Source: Yponomeuta sedellus (taxonomy: Eukaryota > Arthropoda > Insecta > Lepidoptera > Yponomeutidae). From it: DNA of 64,000 bases. The notes under the pieces are model-generated. The model did not search any database and was not told the origin of the DNA. It was given only the letters and a program-made list of their open reading frames with translations. Position 1 is the stretch's first letter. Each line of letters opens with the position of its first letter. Below, in pieces: positions 48,992 to 59,880 of the stretch. Both the position numbers and the translations under genes were made by a program. Location: contig OW203732.1 in the NCBI GenBank assembly GCA_934045075.1, forward strand, positions 4,443,501 through 4,507,500, read 5' to 3'.

Positions 48992-51886
48992 CTATGAAAG
49001 AGCAGTGCCCCCCCTAGGGGGGACACTGGCAGAGGAGGGGGGCGCGTCTGACTGAGACCGAGCCTCTAAGAGGTGGTTCAGGTCAGACGACAATTTGTCG
49101 GGCGGGTCAACGAGTACGTTCCTGGGCCTGCGCACCAGGTAACGTGGGTCCGTCGTGGGCGGAGAGTAAGCCGCTGCTTCGCGGATCAGGGGGTTGGGAT
49201 GTTCTTCAGCAGTGCTGAAGAACGTCTCTGAGAGGGACCTAATAAATTGCTGCATGGTTGGGATTTCCATGTCCCGATGTAGGTCTGCGTTCCTGACGCA
49301 CCAGTGAGCGTTCAGTGCCCTACGAATAAAAATGTTCTGTACCCTCTGCAGTCCGTACAGGGCTGAGGGGGACGCGTGAGCGAAGACGGGTGCCGCGTAA
49401 GTCATCACGGGACGAATGCAAACCTTATAGAGCGTTCGCTTGTTCCTAGCTGACATCCTACTGTGCCGGCCTATCATGGATGATAGGCGGCCTAGGTAAA
49501 ATCGGGCTGTCCGGGTCACCTTCCGGATGTGTGGGACGAAAGTCAGGTTCCTATCTAAAATGACACCTAGGTACTTGGCGGATTTTTGCCAGGGGACTGG
49601 GGTCCCTAACATGCGAATGGGGGGGTCCTCGCCGAGAAACCGTCCACGCTTGTGTTCAAAACGCACAGCCGTGCTTTTCTCCGGGTTGACCTCGATGCGC
49701 CATAGTCTGAACCAGGCTCCTAGCTTATCGACCGCGGGTTGGAGTTTGCGGAGGATACACGACATCTGCCGACTCTTGCAGTAGAGTGCGGTGTCGTCGG
49801 CAAAAAGTGACAATTGGACCCCATCGCCGGGAATGGGAATGTCATTTGTGTACGAAATGTACAGGAGGGGGGAGAGCACGGAGCCTTGCGGGACCCCGGC
49901 TCTGAGCGGACGGGGGGACGAGAGTACCCCCTCGTGTCTAAAACGGAAGGACCGATCCTTCAAAAAGCTATATATGACGCGGACAAGTCGGTCGGGGAGA
50001 CCCAGTTCGTACAATTTGTACACGAGCCCTGCGTGCCAGACCTTGTCAAAGGCCTTGGCGACATCGAAGAAGACGGCTACCGTCTTTTCGCGCCTAGGGA
50101 AGAAACCACTCAAGATATACTCTACTATGCGGTGGACTTGTTGAGGGCAAGAGTGCCTAGCTCGAAAGCCAAATTGGTGATGGATGATGAGAGGGGGTCC
50201 CTCTGACGGGAAGAGGTGGTTTCTCATACGAGTGAGAATAACTCGTTCGAAGAGCTTGCCCATGGCCTTAAGAAGGCTGATGGGGCGGTGGCTAGATGGG
50301 ACGTTGAGGGGCTTCCCGGGCTTGGGAATGCCTATGACTGTCGCCTCTTTCCATGCGGATGGAAAGTGACAGAGGTCAAAGCAGGCATTGAAGAGAATGG
50401 CAAGGAGGGTGAGCACCTGGCCGGGGAAGTTTTTGAGCGCTAGGTTGGCAATACCGTCCGCTCCTGGGGCCTTTTTACGTTTCAGTCTTTTGATAAAAAG
50501 CTGAATTTCGTCAGTGGATACCGCGATAGGGTCGTCGGTTAAGGGGAGGGAGGTCTTTTTACGGACCTCCTCCTCAACCTTGCCTATGTGAACTGGGTCT
50601 CTATGCTGGACGCTGGGAGAGCATTGAGCCTCAATGCTGTCAGCGAAGCATTCGGCCTTTTCGTCGTCCTCGAAGGCGGTAGTGCCATCGGGACGCATCA
50701 AGGGAGGGGTGTGGGTGATCGCGTCAACCCGAAGGGCCCTAGCTACTTTATAGTATGCTACGTGGGAGGGGGAGATGGTCTCCATGAGGTCACCCCAATT
50801 GGAGTTGCTCAATTCGGAGAGCCGCGACCGGACTTGCCGTTGGAGGACGTTTGCACGTTTCCTGTAGGCAGGAGTTGGGTAGAGCGAGGCCCTTCGAAGG
50901 GCGGCTCTTTTGGCCCTTATCAGATTTCTGACGTCGAGAGGGAGCTTACGGTCATGGACCGGGACTTGGTGTTCGTTGTCACGGATGGCTGTTTGGATCA
51001 CATGCGTGAGGGAGTCTACGGCGCTATCTATTTTATCCGTGCTGTCAAGACAGCCGGGTGTAAGCACAAGCGGCGAATCGGGGGCTTCAGCAACGGTGAC
51101 TAGGGAGGCTTTAACACCGTCCCAGTTAGTGATAGTCTTAACAGAGAGTGTGGAGTGAGTCGGGGGACCTAGCTGGAGCGAGACCGGTCGGTGGTCGGAA
51201 CCTAGGTCGTCGAGAGGCTCGATCGACCTGAGGTTGAGGCTGACGCCCTTTAAAAGGGCGAAATCTAGCACGTCGGGGGAGTGCGCTGGGTTGTCAGGGT
51301 AGTGAGTTGGAGAAAACGGACATAGGACGTCTAATTCCAACGATTCGGTTAGACCGAGAAGGGCAATGCCACCAGAGTTCGTCTGTAGGCAGGTCCAATC
51401 CGTGTGTTTCGAGTTGAAATCCCCGAACATCACGGTATGGGGGCCTAGAGCGAGGATGGCTTCGAAATCACTCCGTAAGGGTAGTGTTCCGCTGGGAATA
51501 TAAATTGAAGCTACTACTAAGGACGGATGTCCCGTCATACCTAGTCTGCAGACAGTGGCTTCCATGTTGGAGAGAGCCGGAGTGGGGACATGGGAGCAGT
51601 GAAGGGAACTCTTGTAATAAATGGCAGTGCCGCCGCCTTGACGGCCGTCGGCTCTGTCATTTCTTACGAGAGTAAACTTGGGAATCCTCAGTCCCCGAGT
51701 ACGGGGCTTGAGCCAAGTTTCCTGCACTAGGAGCAGGTCCACTTCGTTGACTTTAACGAATTCCCTGAGTTCGTGTACATTGCTGCGGAGACCGCGAGCG
51801 TTGTACGAAATAAGCGAGACGCCCTTAGGCTTGAGTCGGCCCGTGCTGACGCGCGGGGGTGGGGGAGTGACCTGAGGGACCGGCAT
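48992..51886 (-). CDS. LINE ORF2: endonuclease and reverse transcriptase (964 aa)
   Basis: The APE-type endonuclease lies at residues about 20-240, with Asn29 (SYNARGL), Glu56 (VQETWL), GDFN around 155-158 and SDH 230-232. The RT domain (about 465-745) has KKAPGADGIANLALKNF, Asp608 in FFDVAKAFDKVW, GVPQGSVLSPLLY and the catalytic FADD at 695-698. The C-terminus contains a Cys/His cluster and the usual jockey tail. Together these nick target DNA and copy the RNA into it. There are no internal stops, so the protein could be functional. It begins 27 bases after the ORF1 stop, so expression may depend on reinitiation. Clade is jockey-like by gag structure; not tested by phylogeny. Confidence 0.95.
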   Translation of the reverse strand: MPVPQVTPPPPRVSTGRLKPKGVSLISYNARGLRSNVHELREFVKVNEVDLLLVQETWLKPRTRGLRIPKFTLVRNDRADGRQGGGTAIYYKSSLHCSHVPTPALSNMEATVCRLGMTGHPSLVVASIYIPSGTLPLRSDFEAILALGPHTVMFGDFNSKHTDWTCLQTNSGGIALLGLTESLELDVLCPFSPTHYPDNPAHSPDVLDFALLKGVSLNLRSIEPLDDLGSDHRPVSLQLGPPTHSTLSVKTITNWDGVKASLVTVAEAPDSPLVLTPGCLDSTDKIDSAVDSLTHVIQTAIRDNEHQVPVHDRKLPLDVRNLIRAKRAALRRASLYPTPAYRKRANVLQRQVRSRLSELSNSNWGDLMETISPSHVAYYKVARALRVDAITHTPPLMRPDGTTAFEDDEKAECFADSIEAQCSPSVQHRDPVHIGKVEEEVRKKTSLPLTDDPIAVSTDEIQLFIKRLKRKKAPGADGIANLALKNFPGQVLTLLAILFNACFDLCHFPSAWKEATVIGIPKPGKPLNVPSSHRPISLLKAMGKLFERVILTRMRNHLFPSEGPPLIIHHQFGFRARHSCPQQVHRIVEYILSGFFPRREKTVAVFFDVAKAFDKVWHAGLVYKLYELGLPDRLVRVIYSFLKDRSFRFRHEGVLSSPRPLRAGVPQGSVLSPLLYISYTNDIPIPGDGVQLSLFADDTALYCKSRQMSCILRKLQPAVDKLGAWFRLWRIEVNPEKSTAVRFEHKRGRFLGEDPPIRMLGTPVPWQKSAKYLGVILDRNLTFVPHIRKVTRTARFYLGRLSSMIGRHSRMSARNKRTLYKVCIRPVMTYAAPVFAHASPSALYGLQRVQNIFIRRALNAHWCVRNADLHRDMEIPTMQQFIRSLSETFFSTAEEHPNPLIREAAAYSPPTTDPRYLVRRPRNVLVDPPDKLSSDLNHLLEARSQSDAPPSSASVPPRGGTALS

Positions 51887-51913
51887 TAGTTAGTTTAGCT
51901 ATAAACTAACTAA

Positions 51914-52873
51914 CTAAGCAAGACGAGAGAGCATATAACTATGCTCGGCAAGGGCGGCAAGACGCGCGCCGGGGGAGGTCGCGGTGCGCAGCTTGTGCGC
52001 CAATACGGAAATCTCCGCCAAATCAATATTTTGAATGGCATCACTGATGACTCTAAGGTCGTCAGCTGTCTGAGACCTGATTGGGGCAGAGGGGGGACAA
52101 GCCTGAGTGGCCGCTACGGGCCTTGCTGTGGAGGGAGGAGGGATAGGGCGGGGGCCCCATGCTGGGGTTGGAGGAGGGGTGGGTTTCGCACTGGAGCGGC
52201 CCAGGGGCGGGAAGGCGGGAGTGTTCAGTGCCGGCACTGATTTCCTCTGGGAGAGGGGGGCCTTTGGGGCCTTGGGAGCCTTAGGGGCGGAGGGGCGGGG
52301 GGCACGCGGGCACCCCCGGTAATTGGCCGTATGGCCGGACTGGTTGCACAGTACGCAAGCCGGAGGGACTTCCGAGTCGCGAGTGCGCAAGCACTCCCCG
52401 GTGGCGTGAGGCTCTAGGCACTTCACGCATCTGGGAGGAGCGGAGCAGTTTGCCGCCGCGTGGCCATAGAGCTGGCAGCGGTGGCATTGGCCGGGGTGGC
52501 CCCGCCTATGGGGCTTTTCAACTTTGATGTTCGAGAGCCCACAAACTGTGGGGACTCCCGAGAAGATGGAGCGGGCTTGGGGGGAATTGGTGAGTATCAC
52601 CAAGACAAGGGGGAAGGACTTCCCGCGGCTGCTGTGCATGGGATGCACCGCCTCGACGGGATGACCTTGTGAGACAAGGTCGTCCTTAATGGCGTCCTTG
52701 GAAAGTTCCATGGGAACGCCTCGGAGCACGGCCCGCACCTTGCGCTCCTCGGGGAGCGCATAGGTGTGATATGGGACCTTGTGGAGAGTGAGGAGCCTAG
52801 TCAGGCTCCTGAAGTGGTCGGTAGTCGCGGTCTCGATAACTATGTTATCGGCGTTGTTCCGCGATAATAAAAA
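51914..52873 (-). CDS. LINE ORF1: gag-like nucleocapsid, 5'-truncated
   Basis: The element-derived part is residues 33-351 of the open frame. The first 32 codons (52969-52874) come from flanking DNA and the target-site duplication. A PRE_C2HC-like region (about 75-150) is followed by zinc knuckles: Cys162-Cys165-His170-Cys175 and Cys181-Cys184-His188-Cys193, then CVLCNQSGHTANYRGC. A Pro/Ala-rich region follows, ending at the stop. Such proteins bind the element RNA. The missing N-terminus and original start codon mean ORF1 of this copy is probably defective, although the frame reads through into flanking DNA by chance. Confidence 0.88.
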   Translation of the reverse strand, partial: FLLSRNNADNIVIETATTDHFRSLTRLLTLHKVPYHTYALPEERKVRAVLRGVPMELSKDAIKDDLVSQGHPVEAVHPMHSSRGKSFPLVLVILTNSPQARSIFSGVPTVCGLSNIKVEKPHRRGHPGQCHRCQLYGHAAANCSAPPRCVKCLEPHATGECLRTRDSEVPPACVLCNQSGHTANYRGCPRAPRPSAPKAPKAPKAPLSQRKSVPALNTPAFPPLGRSSAKPTPPPTPAWGPRPIPPPSTARPVAATQACPPSAPIRSQTADDLRVISDAIQNIDLAEISVLAHKLRTATSPGARLAALAEHSYMLSRLA

Positions 52874-52884
52874 ATGACTGACAA
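52874..52884. repeat. LINE target-site duplication, 5' side
   Basis: TGACTGACAAT, matching 48706-48716. Confidence 0.9.
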
Positions 52885-54720
52885 TAAAAAATGCGCTCAA
52901 TTTATGCAGAAAAATACAATCGTAGCTTGGTGTTGTTGTAACGAGATGAACATAATAGGTGTGGCTCACAATAACGCGAGAGCGAGATAGCGCTGCCGCA
53001 CCGTTCTAACTATTCAATACAAAGTTTGAATTTACATCATTTAGATTTCTTTGATTAAAAGTATGCAATTCGAAAGAAAATTTGTTCACAATTCCAATGG
53101 TGTAAGTTTCATTACGCTAACTTTAACAGTTTGGGAGTTATTGAGCAAAATGTACTACGAACTTTCAACACTACTTTTTTTTTCCATGAAATACATAAAA
53201 AATTAACATTATACCTATTTACATTTGTTTGTTTTCATGAACTCTTCAGTATAAAACCATTTATTTGCATTTTCCAATTATAACTTTGAAGATATTAGGC
53301 TTTAAACATTGCAAACTTTGAACAGCTTTAATTGGTAGAAAAATGTAACAATTTTCAGATATTTTTAGCTTATTCACTAGATATTAACATTCTTTACGTA
53401 AACAACGTACATTTTTGTAAAATTTTCCAAATTAAAGTGCTGAAATAAGCCTCTAAAGTTTCTCCATACAAACTTTAACATCGATTTTCTCCTAGTAAAC
53501 GTAGGCCGATCATCATCAAATTTTACAAATATACTAAACAAAACACGCTTAATCAAACTACGTTCTTAAATTTTAATTTACGTGCAAATTTTAAACGTAG
53601 AAGACTTACTCAAGGGATTTGCATAAAAGTCGAAGCGCCAGCCCGCGCGCGCCACTCAGCGATCGACCGGCATTGGAAGCAGACGCGTCCATGCGGCCGT
53701 TTTCAATACTTGTTATCGCTGGGTCAGACTTGTCCCAAGTCTTTAAACTATGGGAGCACCGGCCGGTCTGCGAGACAAACAGCTCTTTTCAGAGCTATGG
53801 TACTTCGAGTTTCTTTTATTGGTTGGACGTCAATAAATGCTGCATAAGGAATCCCAGGTACACGTCGACGGCGTGGGATGACTTATGCATACTTGTTTTA
53901 TTTATTCCCTCATATAAATATTATATTTACTTATCTATATGGGCCCTGGGTACTTTAAGGCTGCTTTGCTTACAAATTATCTTAGGATTAAGAATAAAAT
54001 ACAATGAATTTTTCCTAGTTGTAAGTTTGATCGGCTTTCTAGGCTTAAGTTTTATGCATTAAGTGCTTTTAGATTTAAGGCTTTCATTTATGCATGTATT
54101 TATTTAACTCTTTATTTATTAGCGCACCCTATTTTTATTATTGCTTCTATCTAAACCTATATATATCTAGATTTTAAGGCTTGCATGGTACTAACGCTTG
54201 TGAATTGTAGACACAATGTTTTGCAAACTAGGTCTTGGATATGCTTTATCTATGTATGCATCTATTAACCTACTGCAGGACCTAGATTAGAGTAGGCTTC
54301 GTCGAGGTTAGGCTTTCAAAAACTTGACAAAATACCTAGATGACTCTAGGCGCACGCGTCGCTGGTGGCCGCTCACATCTGTGTGCGTGAGTCACCACGT
54401 CAGTGTATGCGTTTATTGCCTTTACTGCGCGCCGCCACGCGTTTATGGCAGAGAGTTGTAAAAGCCCAAAACTAGACAATGGGCCTCGCACCGAATGTTC
54501 GTCTAAATGCAAACAAAAGAAATCGAGCAAAACAAGGTCATAAATCTTTTAAAGCAAATTAACTTTTGTAAAATCCAAGGCAAAAATAAAAACCTATTTA
54601 CCCTAACACACATAATACCTAACTACAGAATACTACTCTTACCTAAAGTACATACTAACATCAAACTGGCGTTGCTCGATAACACTCGCTGTTTAACAAT
54701 ATGTTAAACAGTGGAAAAGT
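52885..54720. other. Non-coding, nothing recognised
   Basis: Very AT-rich to about 53600, then mixed. ORFs at 53619-54062 and 54336-54530 show no family motifs. A CG-richer patch lies around 53630-53720, and another at 54340-54450. No support for a host gene or promoter. Confidence 0.45.
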
Positions 54721-55560
54721 TACACTATTTTTATTTTTAATGCACTAACCCGTGCTAAAGAACAAATTTAAAAACCTATTTAGAGGCTAAAAATTTCACC
54801 CATGCCGGGATTCGAACCCGCAACCTCTGGCTATCCGTACCAGCGCTCTACCAATTGAGCCAATGGGCGACTCACGGCATCAGTGAAATTTCGAACCTCT
54901 TTACAATATTCTCTGTATTACGTACAGGCAGCGACATCTGACTTAAGCAAATTGCATTACTTACAGCCCCGACTACCTTCTTTGCAGTTAGGTTTAACAT
55001 CGGAACGATATCACTGTACCCACATGATTACACTATTTTTATTTTTAATGCACTAACCCGTGCTAAGGAACAAATTTAAAAACCTATTTAGAGGCTAAAA
55101 ATTTCACCCATGCCGGGATTCGAACCCGCAACCTCTGGCTATCCGTACCAGCGCTCTACCAATTGAGCCAATGGGCGACTCACGGCATCAGTAAAATTTC
55201 GAACCTTTTTACAATATTCTCTGTATTACGTACAGGCAGCGACATCTGACTTAAGCAAATTGCATTACTTACAGCACCGACTACCTACTTTGCAGTTAGG
55301 TTTAACATCGGAACGATATCACTGTACCCACATGATTACACTATTTTTATTTTTAATGCACTAACCCGTGCTAAGGAACAAATTTAAAAACCTATTTAGA
55401 GGCTAAAAATTTCACCCATGCCGGGATTCGAACCCGCAACCTCTGGCTATCCGTACCAGCGCTCTACCAATTGAGCCAATGGGCGACTCACGGCATCAGT
55501 GAAATTTCGAACCTCTTTACAATATTCTCTGTATTACGTACAGGCAGCGACATCTGACTT
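54721..55560 (-). repeat. Tandem array of SINE-B units, 308-bp period
   Basis: Three head-to-tail minus-strand copies start at 54721, 55029 and 55337; the spacing is exactly 308 bp in both steps. Each unit has the 3' end (TGCACTAACCCGTGCTAA), the body, the tRNA-like head and the ~100-bp conserved upstream part. A short spacer follows ('ggaacgatatcactgtaccc..catgattacac'). The last is cut at about 55560. The copies are nearly identical. Confidence 0.93.
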
Positions 55561-55619
55561 AACCAAAAAATAAGCAGTGGAAAAGTTTGTAAGTTTATAT
55601 ATAGGGGGTGATATACAGA

Positions 55620-55735
55620 GACGAACAAAAAACAAAAAAACACTGGCCTTTGCATATACGCAACGAGATGACTTATACAGCGTCCAGTGGCACTTCCACT
55701 TGGGTGAAGGCACCACTCGAACGCTGCAGTGCCGC
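55620..55735 (+). repeat. F5 repeat
   Basis: Matches 15006-15110 (GCATATACGCAACGAGATGA..CGCTGCAGTGCC). Confidence 0.65.
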
Positions 55736-55842
55736 AGGTATAGACCCCAGGTCTTGGATGTTTACATGATTGTGATGTCGTTGTTTCTGGTTCCCACGAC
55801 ACAGGGTATCCCAGTATGGGGCCAGAAGAAATGCATATCGTC
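55736..55842 (+). repeat. SINE-A, 5'-truncated
   Basis: Only the body remains (CAGGTCTTGGATGTTTACAT to 'ggggccagaagaaatgc'); the tRNA head is gone. Confidence 0.75.
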
Positions 55843-55854
55843 GTAGTCGTCGTC

Positions 55855-56060
55855 GTCAAGCTATATATACTAGTCCACTGCTAGACATAGTCCTCCATTA
55901 AAGAGCGCCACGTTGTGCTATCGTAGGGGGTAATGCCTATAATCCCCACGCTGGGTTGGGGATCGCAGTTAGATGGATTTGTAATGCAGGGGGCGCTGCT
56001 GCCCACCCCCCCGGTTTGTGTCCCTAAGTCGCCTTGTGCGACACCCGCGGGAAGAATTGG
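55855..56060 (-). repeat. F1 fragment
   Basis: Resembles 280-510 closely (GAGCGCCACGTTGTGCTATC..GTTTGTGTCCCTAAGTCGC). Confidence 0.75.
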
Positions 56061-57044
56061 AATTGAAATGTAAGTGCCTGTATAGCCCCTTTAAAAATCT
56101 GTAAAGTTCATACAAGTGAAACCAATTATCATTTCATAAAGAAGCAGCTTAAAACGAAACCGCTCGTTTCCCGTCAGAATATGCCCACTTTTGTCACTGT
56201 CCCATAAAAGGCCCAACCGCCGTGATTACGTGGCCATAATTTCTCCGACATTATAATTAAGCTACCACAAACTCGAGACAATCCTCTTTGTACGGCCCCA
56301 ATGGAACGCCACTCACGCGCATAAGGCGTTCCTTCGCACGCAACGAAGCGTCGGGAGCACAAAATGGCTCACCTGACCATTGATACAAGCAACTTTGCGA
56401 CCTAACACTGTGAATTTAAAGGTCACAGAGGTGGCATAGATAATGTTGCAACGCCGCTCACAAAGGACAATGCTAATAAGACAAGTGCTTGCTTCTATCT
56501 GCTCTTCGTTGGTATGACAACCAACATGGACTTGAGACGTCTTGTAAAATTGTTTTGGACTTGCTGCTTACGGGAGGCATAAACATGAACGAGTTAGTGA
56601 TGGTCTGGTTTCAGTTCCAAATTGAGAATGTTGGATCCTTATATCGATGTTAACGTTAGATCTTACGTGCCATCATTTGAATAAGTATTGGGATAGCATT
56701 GCTGTATATGGCTTGTTCCATGGACGTAAAATAATCACGGATGGGATAGATAGAGAATTTGAAATAGTGACTAGCTGATACCAAAGTATCATCTGTAAAA
56801 CCTATTCGTAGTGGTTTTATCTTGATAGAATATAAATTGTTTATTTGGTACGAACATTACATACCAAGCTAAACTATTTGTCTGGCGTCTGGATGTGGAT
56901 GTCAATGGACCGTGAATTGTGGTATTGGGGGGAAAGGCCCATCAGTGGGCAGAGTTGGGCTGACAATGATGATTATTGATTAGATAAGAAAGGAAAGAGA
57001 CACATGTTAGAGTTTCTGGTAAACTGGCACATATACACATAAAC
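56061..57044. other. Non-coding, nothing recognised
   Basis: No supported gene. ORF at 56174-56362 without motif. A diverged F4-type 'gggcccatcagtgggcagagttgggctgac' lies near 56930. Confidence 0.4.
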
Positions 57045-57290
57045 CTAACTGCAAAGTAGGTACTCGGGGCTGCAAGTGATGCAATTTACTTCAGCCAGAT
57101 GTCGCTTCCTGTACGTAATACAGAGAATATTGTAAAGAGTTTCGAAATTTTACTGCTGCTGGTGAGTCGCCCATTAGCTCAGTTGAAATGAGTGCTGGCA
57201 CGAATAGCCAGAGGTCGCGGGTTCGAATCCCGGTATGGGTTGAATTTTTAGCCTCTAAATAGGTTTTTAAAAATTGGCACATATATTATA
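57045..57290 (+). repeat. SINE-B copy with upstream part
   Basis: Contains CTAACTGCAAAGTAGGTACT, the upstream AATACAGAGAATATTGTAA, the head GCCCATTAGCTCAGTTGAAA, the B-box GGGTTCGAATCCCGGTATGG and the body; the 3' end is absent. Confidence 0.8.
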
Positions 57291-57796
57291 TTTTTCTTAT
57301 TCTATGTATATATGACATCTGTTATTCAAACCACTTCCAAAACAAACACCGTATTATACACATCTTTTCCTTCTATTATTATTATTATAAAACGTTATCG
57401 GCATGAATTCATATCGAGCTAAAATAGGCGTGAACTAATGTGCGTGTGAAATAAATAAAAAGGTGATATTTTATATTCTAACACGCCCCCTTAAACTGAC
57501 GATATTTTGATATGACCATGAATGATACAAATCAAGACACATCACAGAAACAAAAACACAAGTGTAAAATGGAATGTTTTGAAGTTCTTAAAGAGATTTA
57601 TTCCTTCCTTCTCCAATGTATTTGGAGAAGGAATGTTTAATTAATTGGAAAGTTACTGTAAACTGCACTACCTGTCAATCTTGTCCCCATAACTTAGGTT
57701 AGCTGGTAGGTAATTCTAAGTAGAAGTAAATTCACCTATGTGCAAAATTTTTATGCATTGAAGAAGTTTAATAATAATAATAAGGATGGACTAAAA
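57291..57796. other. Non-coding; local duplications
   Basis: The text 'cacagaaacaaaaacac..gttttgaagttct' at about 57540-57605 is repeated in diverged form at 58140-58210. No gene. Confidence 0.4.
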
Positions 57797-58100
57797 GGTT
57801 TTCTGGAAGCGATCACGTTTCGTGATAAAATCGGCGTCTGTACTCTAAGGTACATGAATGAAGGTAAAATATATGAAGAAGAAGTAGAAGAAACATCTAT
57901 TAAAAAAACCCAAAATAAAAACATATAAATCATTCAAAAATAAACAGAAGAAAAACACAGCTATTATAAATAGCAGCTGACTCAGCAGTATCCTGATGGG
58001 CAAGCCTTCAGCGCTGATTTTCAGTCAGTGCCAAGAGATCTGTGTAATTTCCTTTAGTTATTATTAATTTTATGTGCAAGAAAGCGTTCTCTATCTATCT
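57797..58100 (+). repeat. F3 LINE 3' end, interrupted
   Basis: The F3 block 'ttttctggaagcgatcac..atcggcgtctgtactctaag' is followed by an insertion (about 57852-58030). The terminus then resumes at 'gatctgtgtaatttcctttagtt', with (CTAT) repeats. Confidence 0.6.
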
Positions 58101-58525
58101 AATCCTTAATTATCGACTAGGCATTTATTATAACATCAAGACAAGACACAGAAACAGGAACGCAAAACAGAGACGCTGTGTTTTGAAGTTCTAGAAGATA
58201 TTTATTCCTTATCTAACATCTCACAATAATTTATAACAAATTGTTCAATCAGCGCCACTATAAATGGAAAATTCTTCCCCGTCCTCGCTCTTTACAAAGT
58301 CGCGCGGGCATGCCTCGCATATTTCATTATACAATATTCGCTTTACATATTCATGTGATGTCCTTAGCCTGCTGCAATTAATCCGGCCTGCTTTCCGCGT
58401 CGTGCTAATGAAAATATGAGGGCATATGTCTTTGACTTGGCTTTCACTGCGGATATTTATTCCAATTATATCTTTCTCAATGTTTCTGGGAAGAAAACAC
58501 TTTTACACTTTTAAAACACTTTAAA
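58101..58525. other. Non-coding, nothing recognised
   Basis: No supported gene. Confidence 0.45.
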
Positions 58526-58875
58526 CACTTAACAGCGATTGCAAAAAAAAAACTTAAGCAGCGATTGCTTGAAAACACTTTTAACAGCGATTGCAAGAAA
58601 AGACTTCAACAGCGATTGCATGAAAATTGTTTTAATAGCGATCGCAAGAAAATACATATACATATATAGAAAAAGAAAAGAAAGCAGCAATTGCTTAAAA
58701 ATGTTTTAACAGCGATTGCTTGAACACACTTTTAACAGCGACTGCAAGAAAATACTTCAAGCAGCGATTACTTGAAACTGCTTTTAACAGCGATTGTAAG
58801 AAAATACCTTTAACAGCGATTGCAAGAAAAACACTTTAAATAGCGATTGCAAGTAAACAATTTTAAACATCGATT
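58526..58875 (+). repeat. GCGATTGC minisatellite, about 28-bp period
   Basis: About a dozen degenerate units of the form AACAGCGATTGCAAGAAAA + TACTTT. Variants are CAGCGATTGCTTGAAAA, AGCGATCGCAAGAAAA and ATAGCGATTGCAAG. Unit lengths vary from about 26 to 32. Confidence 0.85.
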
Positions 58876-59640
58876 GAATCACACTCAGAAACGCTACTTC
58901 TTAACGAATTTACTATACCTACGTAAATTCTCCGCTCTATGAACTCGTCCGATTTAACCTACTGTGAACTGTCAAATAAATGCATAGTTTGACAGTTCGG
59001 AAACGTCAAAATTGTGCAGTGCACACTTACATAGGACAGTTTTATCATTAAATTATTTTATCTATCTATTAAATTTATTATTTCATCTAAGTGAACAACA
59101 ATCAATAACTGTCATCGCGACTTTGCCACCTGTTGAGGGCAATTCGCTAAAATATTGAGCGCGTTATCGACTTACAAGTTAATCGCAGATCTTCATTTGC
59201 TAGCAGAAAAAGAGCAATTTATAAAATGATGAGTTCACTACGGGATGTCTTTTGCCAGCTTCGGATTGGAGCTTAAGATGACTTGGCAGTCTTAACCGGC
59301 CGTCTTGATGAAATTGGGCAAAATTACTTCACAAGAAAATACTGCACTAATCATTCTGTAATTTATATAGGTATATGGTACGGGCTTAGTCACCAAACGC
59401 GTTCACCGAGATTTGGCGGTTTCAAGCGCTGACGATTATTCATTTTAACTTTGACACTTGGGTTTCCTCACGATGTTAGAATTTACCGTTGGCAAGTGAA
59501 ATTCCCATTTAAGTGTCTTAAAACATTGGTACGTGCTGGGATTCGAACAGACAACCCCACGCATGGGAGGCACTGATTCTGCCGCTACCCTTCATGCCGC
59601 CTTTCTGTAATAATTTTTAACAATAACGTTAATACACACA
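58876..59640. other. Non-coding; F8 and a tRNA-like SINE head
   Basis: The F8 piece is at about 59383-59440. A minus-strand B-box-like GTTCGAATCCCAGCAC at about 59529-59544 suggests a SINE-C-like head. No gene. Confidence 0.4.
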
Positions 59641-59664
59641 TACATTCGGTATTTAACGAACATT

Positions 59665-59880
59665 GTGAAATTAAACCTCACTTATTTCAATAAATGTTGT
59701 ACATTTTCGCGTGCGTTTGTATTTCGTGGAAGTTTCAGGTTTGCGGCGTCCAAGTGCTGGAATGATACCCCTCCCCCAGTCCGTGACGCTTCCAGTAGAT
59801 GTACTTTTGGGCGTAAGCTCAAGCTATATTTGCTTGAAAAGCAGAGACTGTCCCATCCAGTCTTTCGCCGCTTCTGACTT
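59665..59880 (+). pseudogene. LINE RT C-terminal tail, frameshifted
   Basis: It encodes VFRGSFRFAASKCWNDTPPP, RDASSRCTFGRKLKLYLLEK, the end of a CR1/L2-type LINE ORF (FA..WN.LP..R..S....F...LK..L). Only about 65 codons remain. A trailing UTR leads into the TTTC microsatellite. Confidence 0.75.

Larger units (their letters stand above)
48717..52873 (-). mobile_element. Jockey-like non-LTR retrotransposon, 5'-truncated, with TSD
   Basis: It has two ORFs on the minus strand, gag-like then endonuclease/RT, and a poly(A) tail (T run 48717-48731 on plus). The 11-bp TGACTGACAAT is present at 48706-48716 and 52874-52884 as the target-site duplication. ORF2 is intact, so the insertion is recent. The 5' end lacks the start of ORF1, typical of incomplete reverse transcription. 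Confidence 0.93.

Noticed and set aside
49527..52672. Many plus-strand ORFs of 60-171 codons
   Set aside because: They are antisense shadows of the GC-rich LINE ORFs on the minus strand.
53619..54062. 147-codon ORF as a possible host exon
   Set aside because: No domain, composition shifts from CG-rich to AT-rich within the frame, no splice context or homologue recognised.
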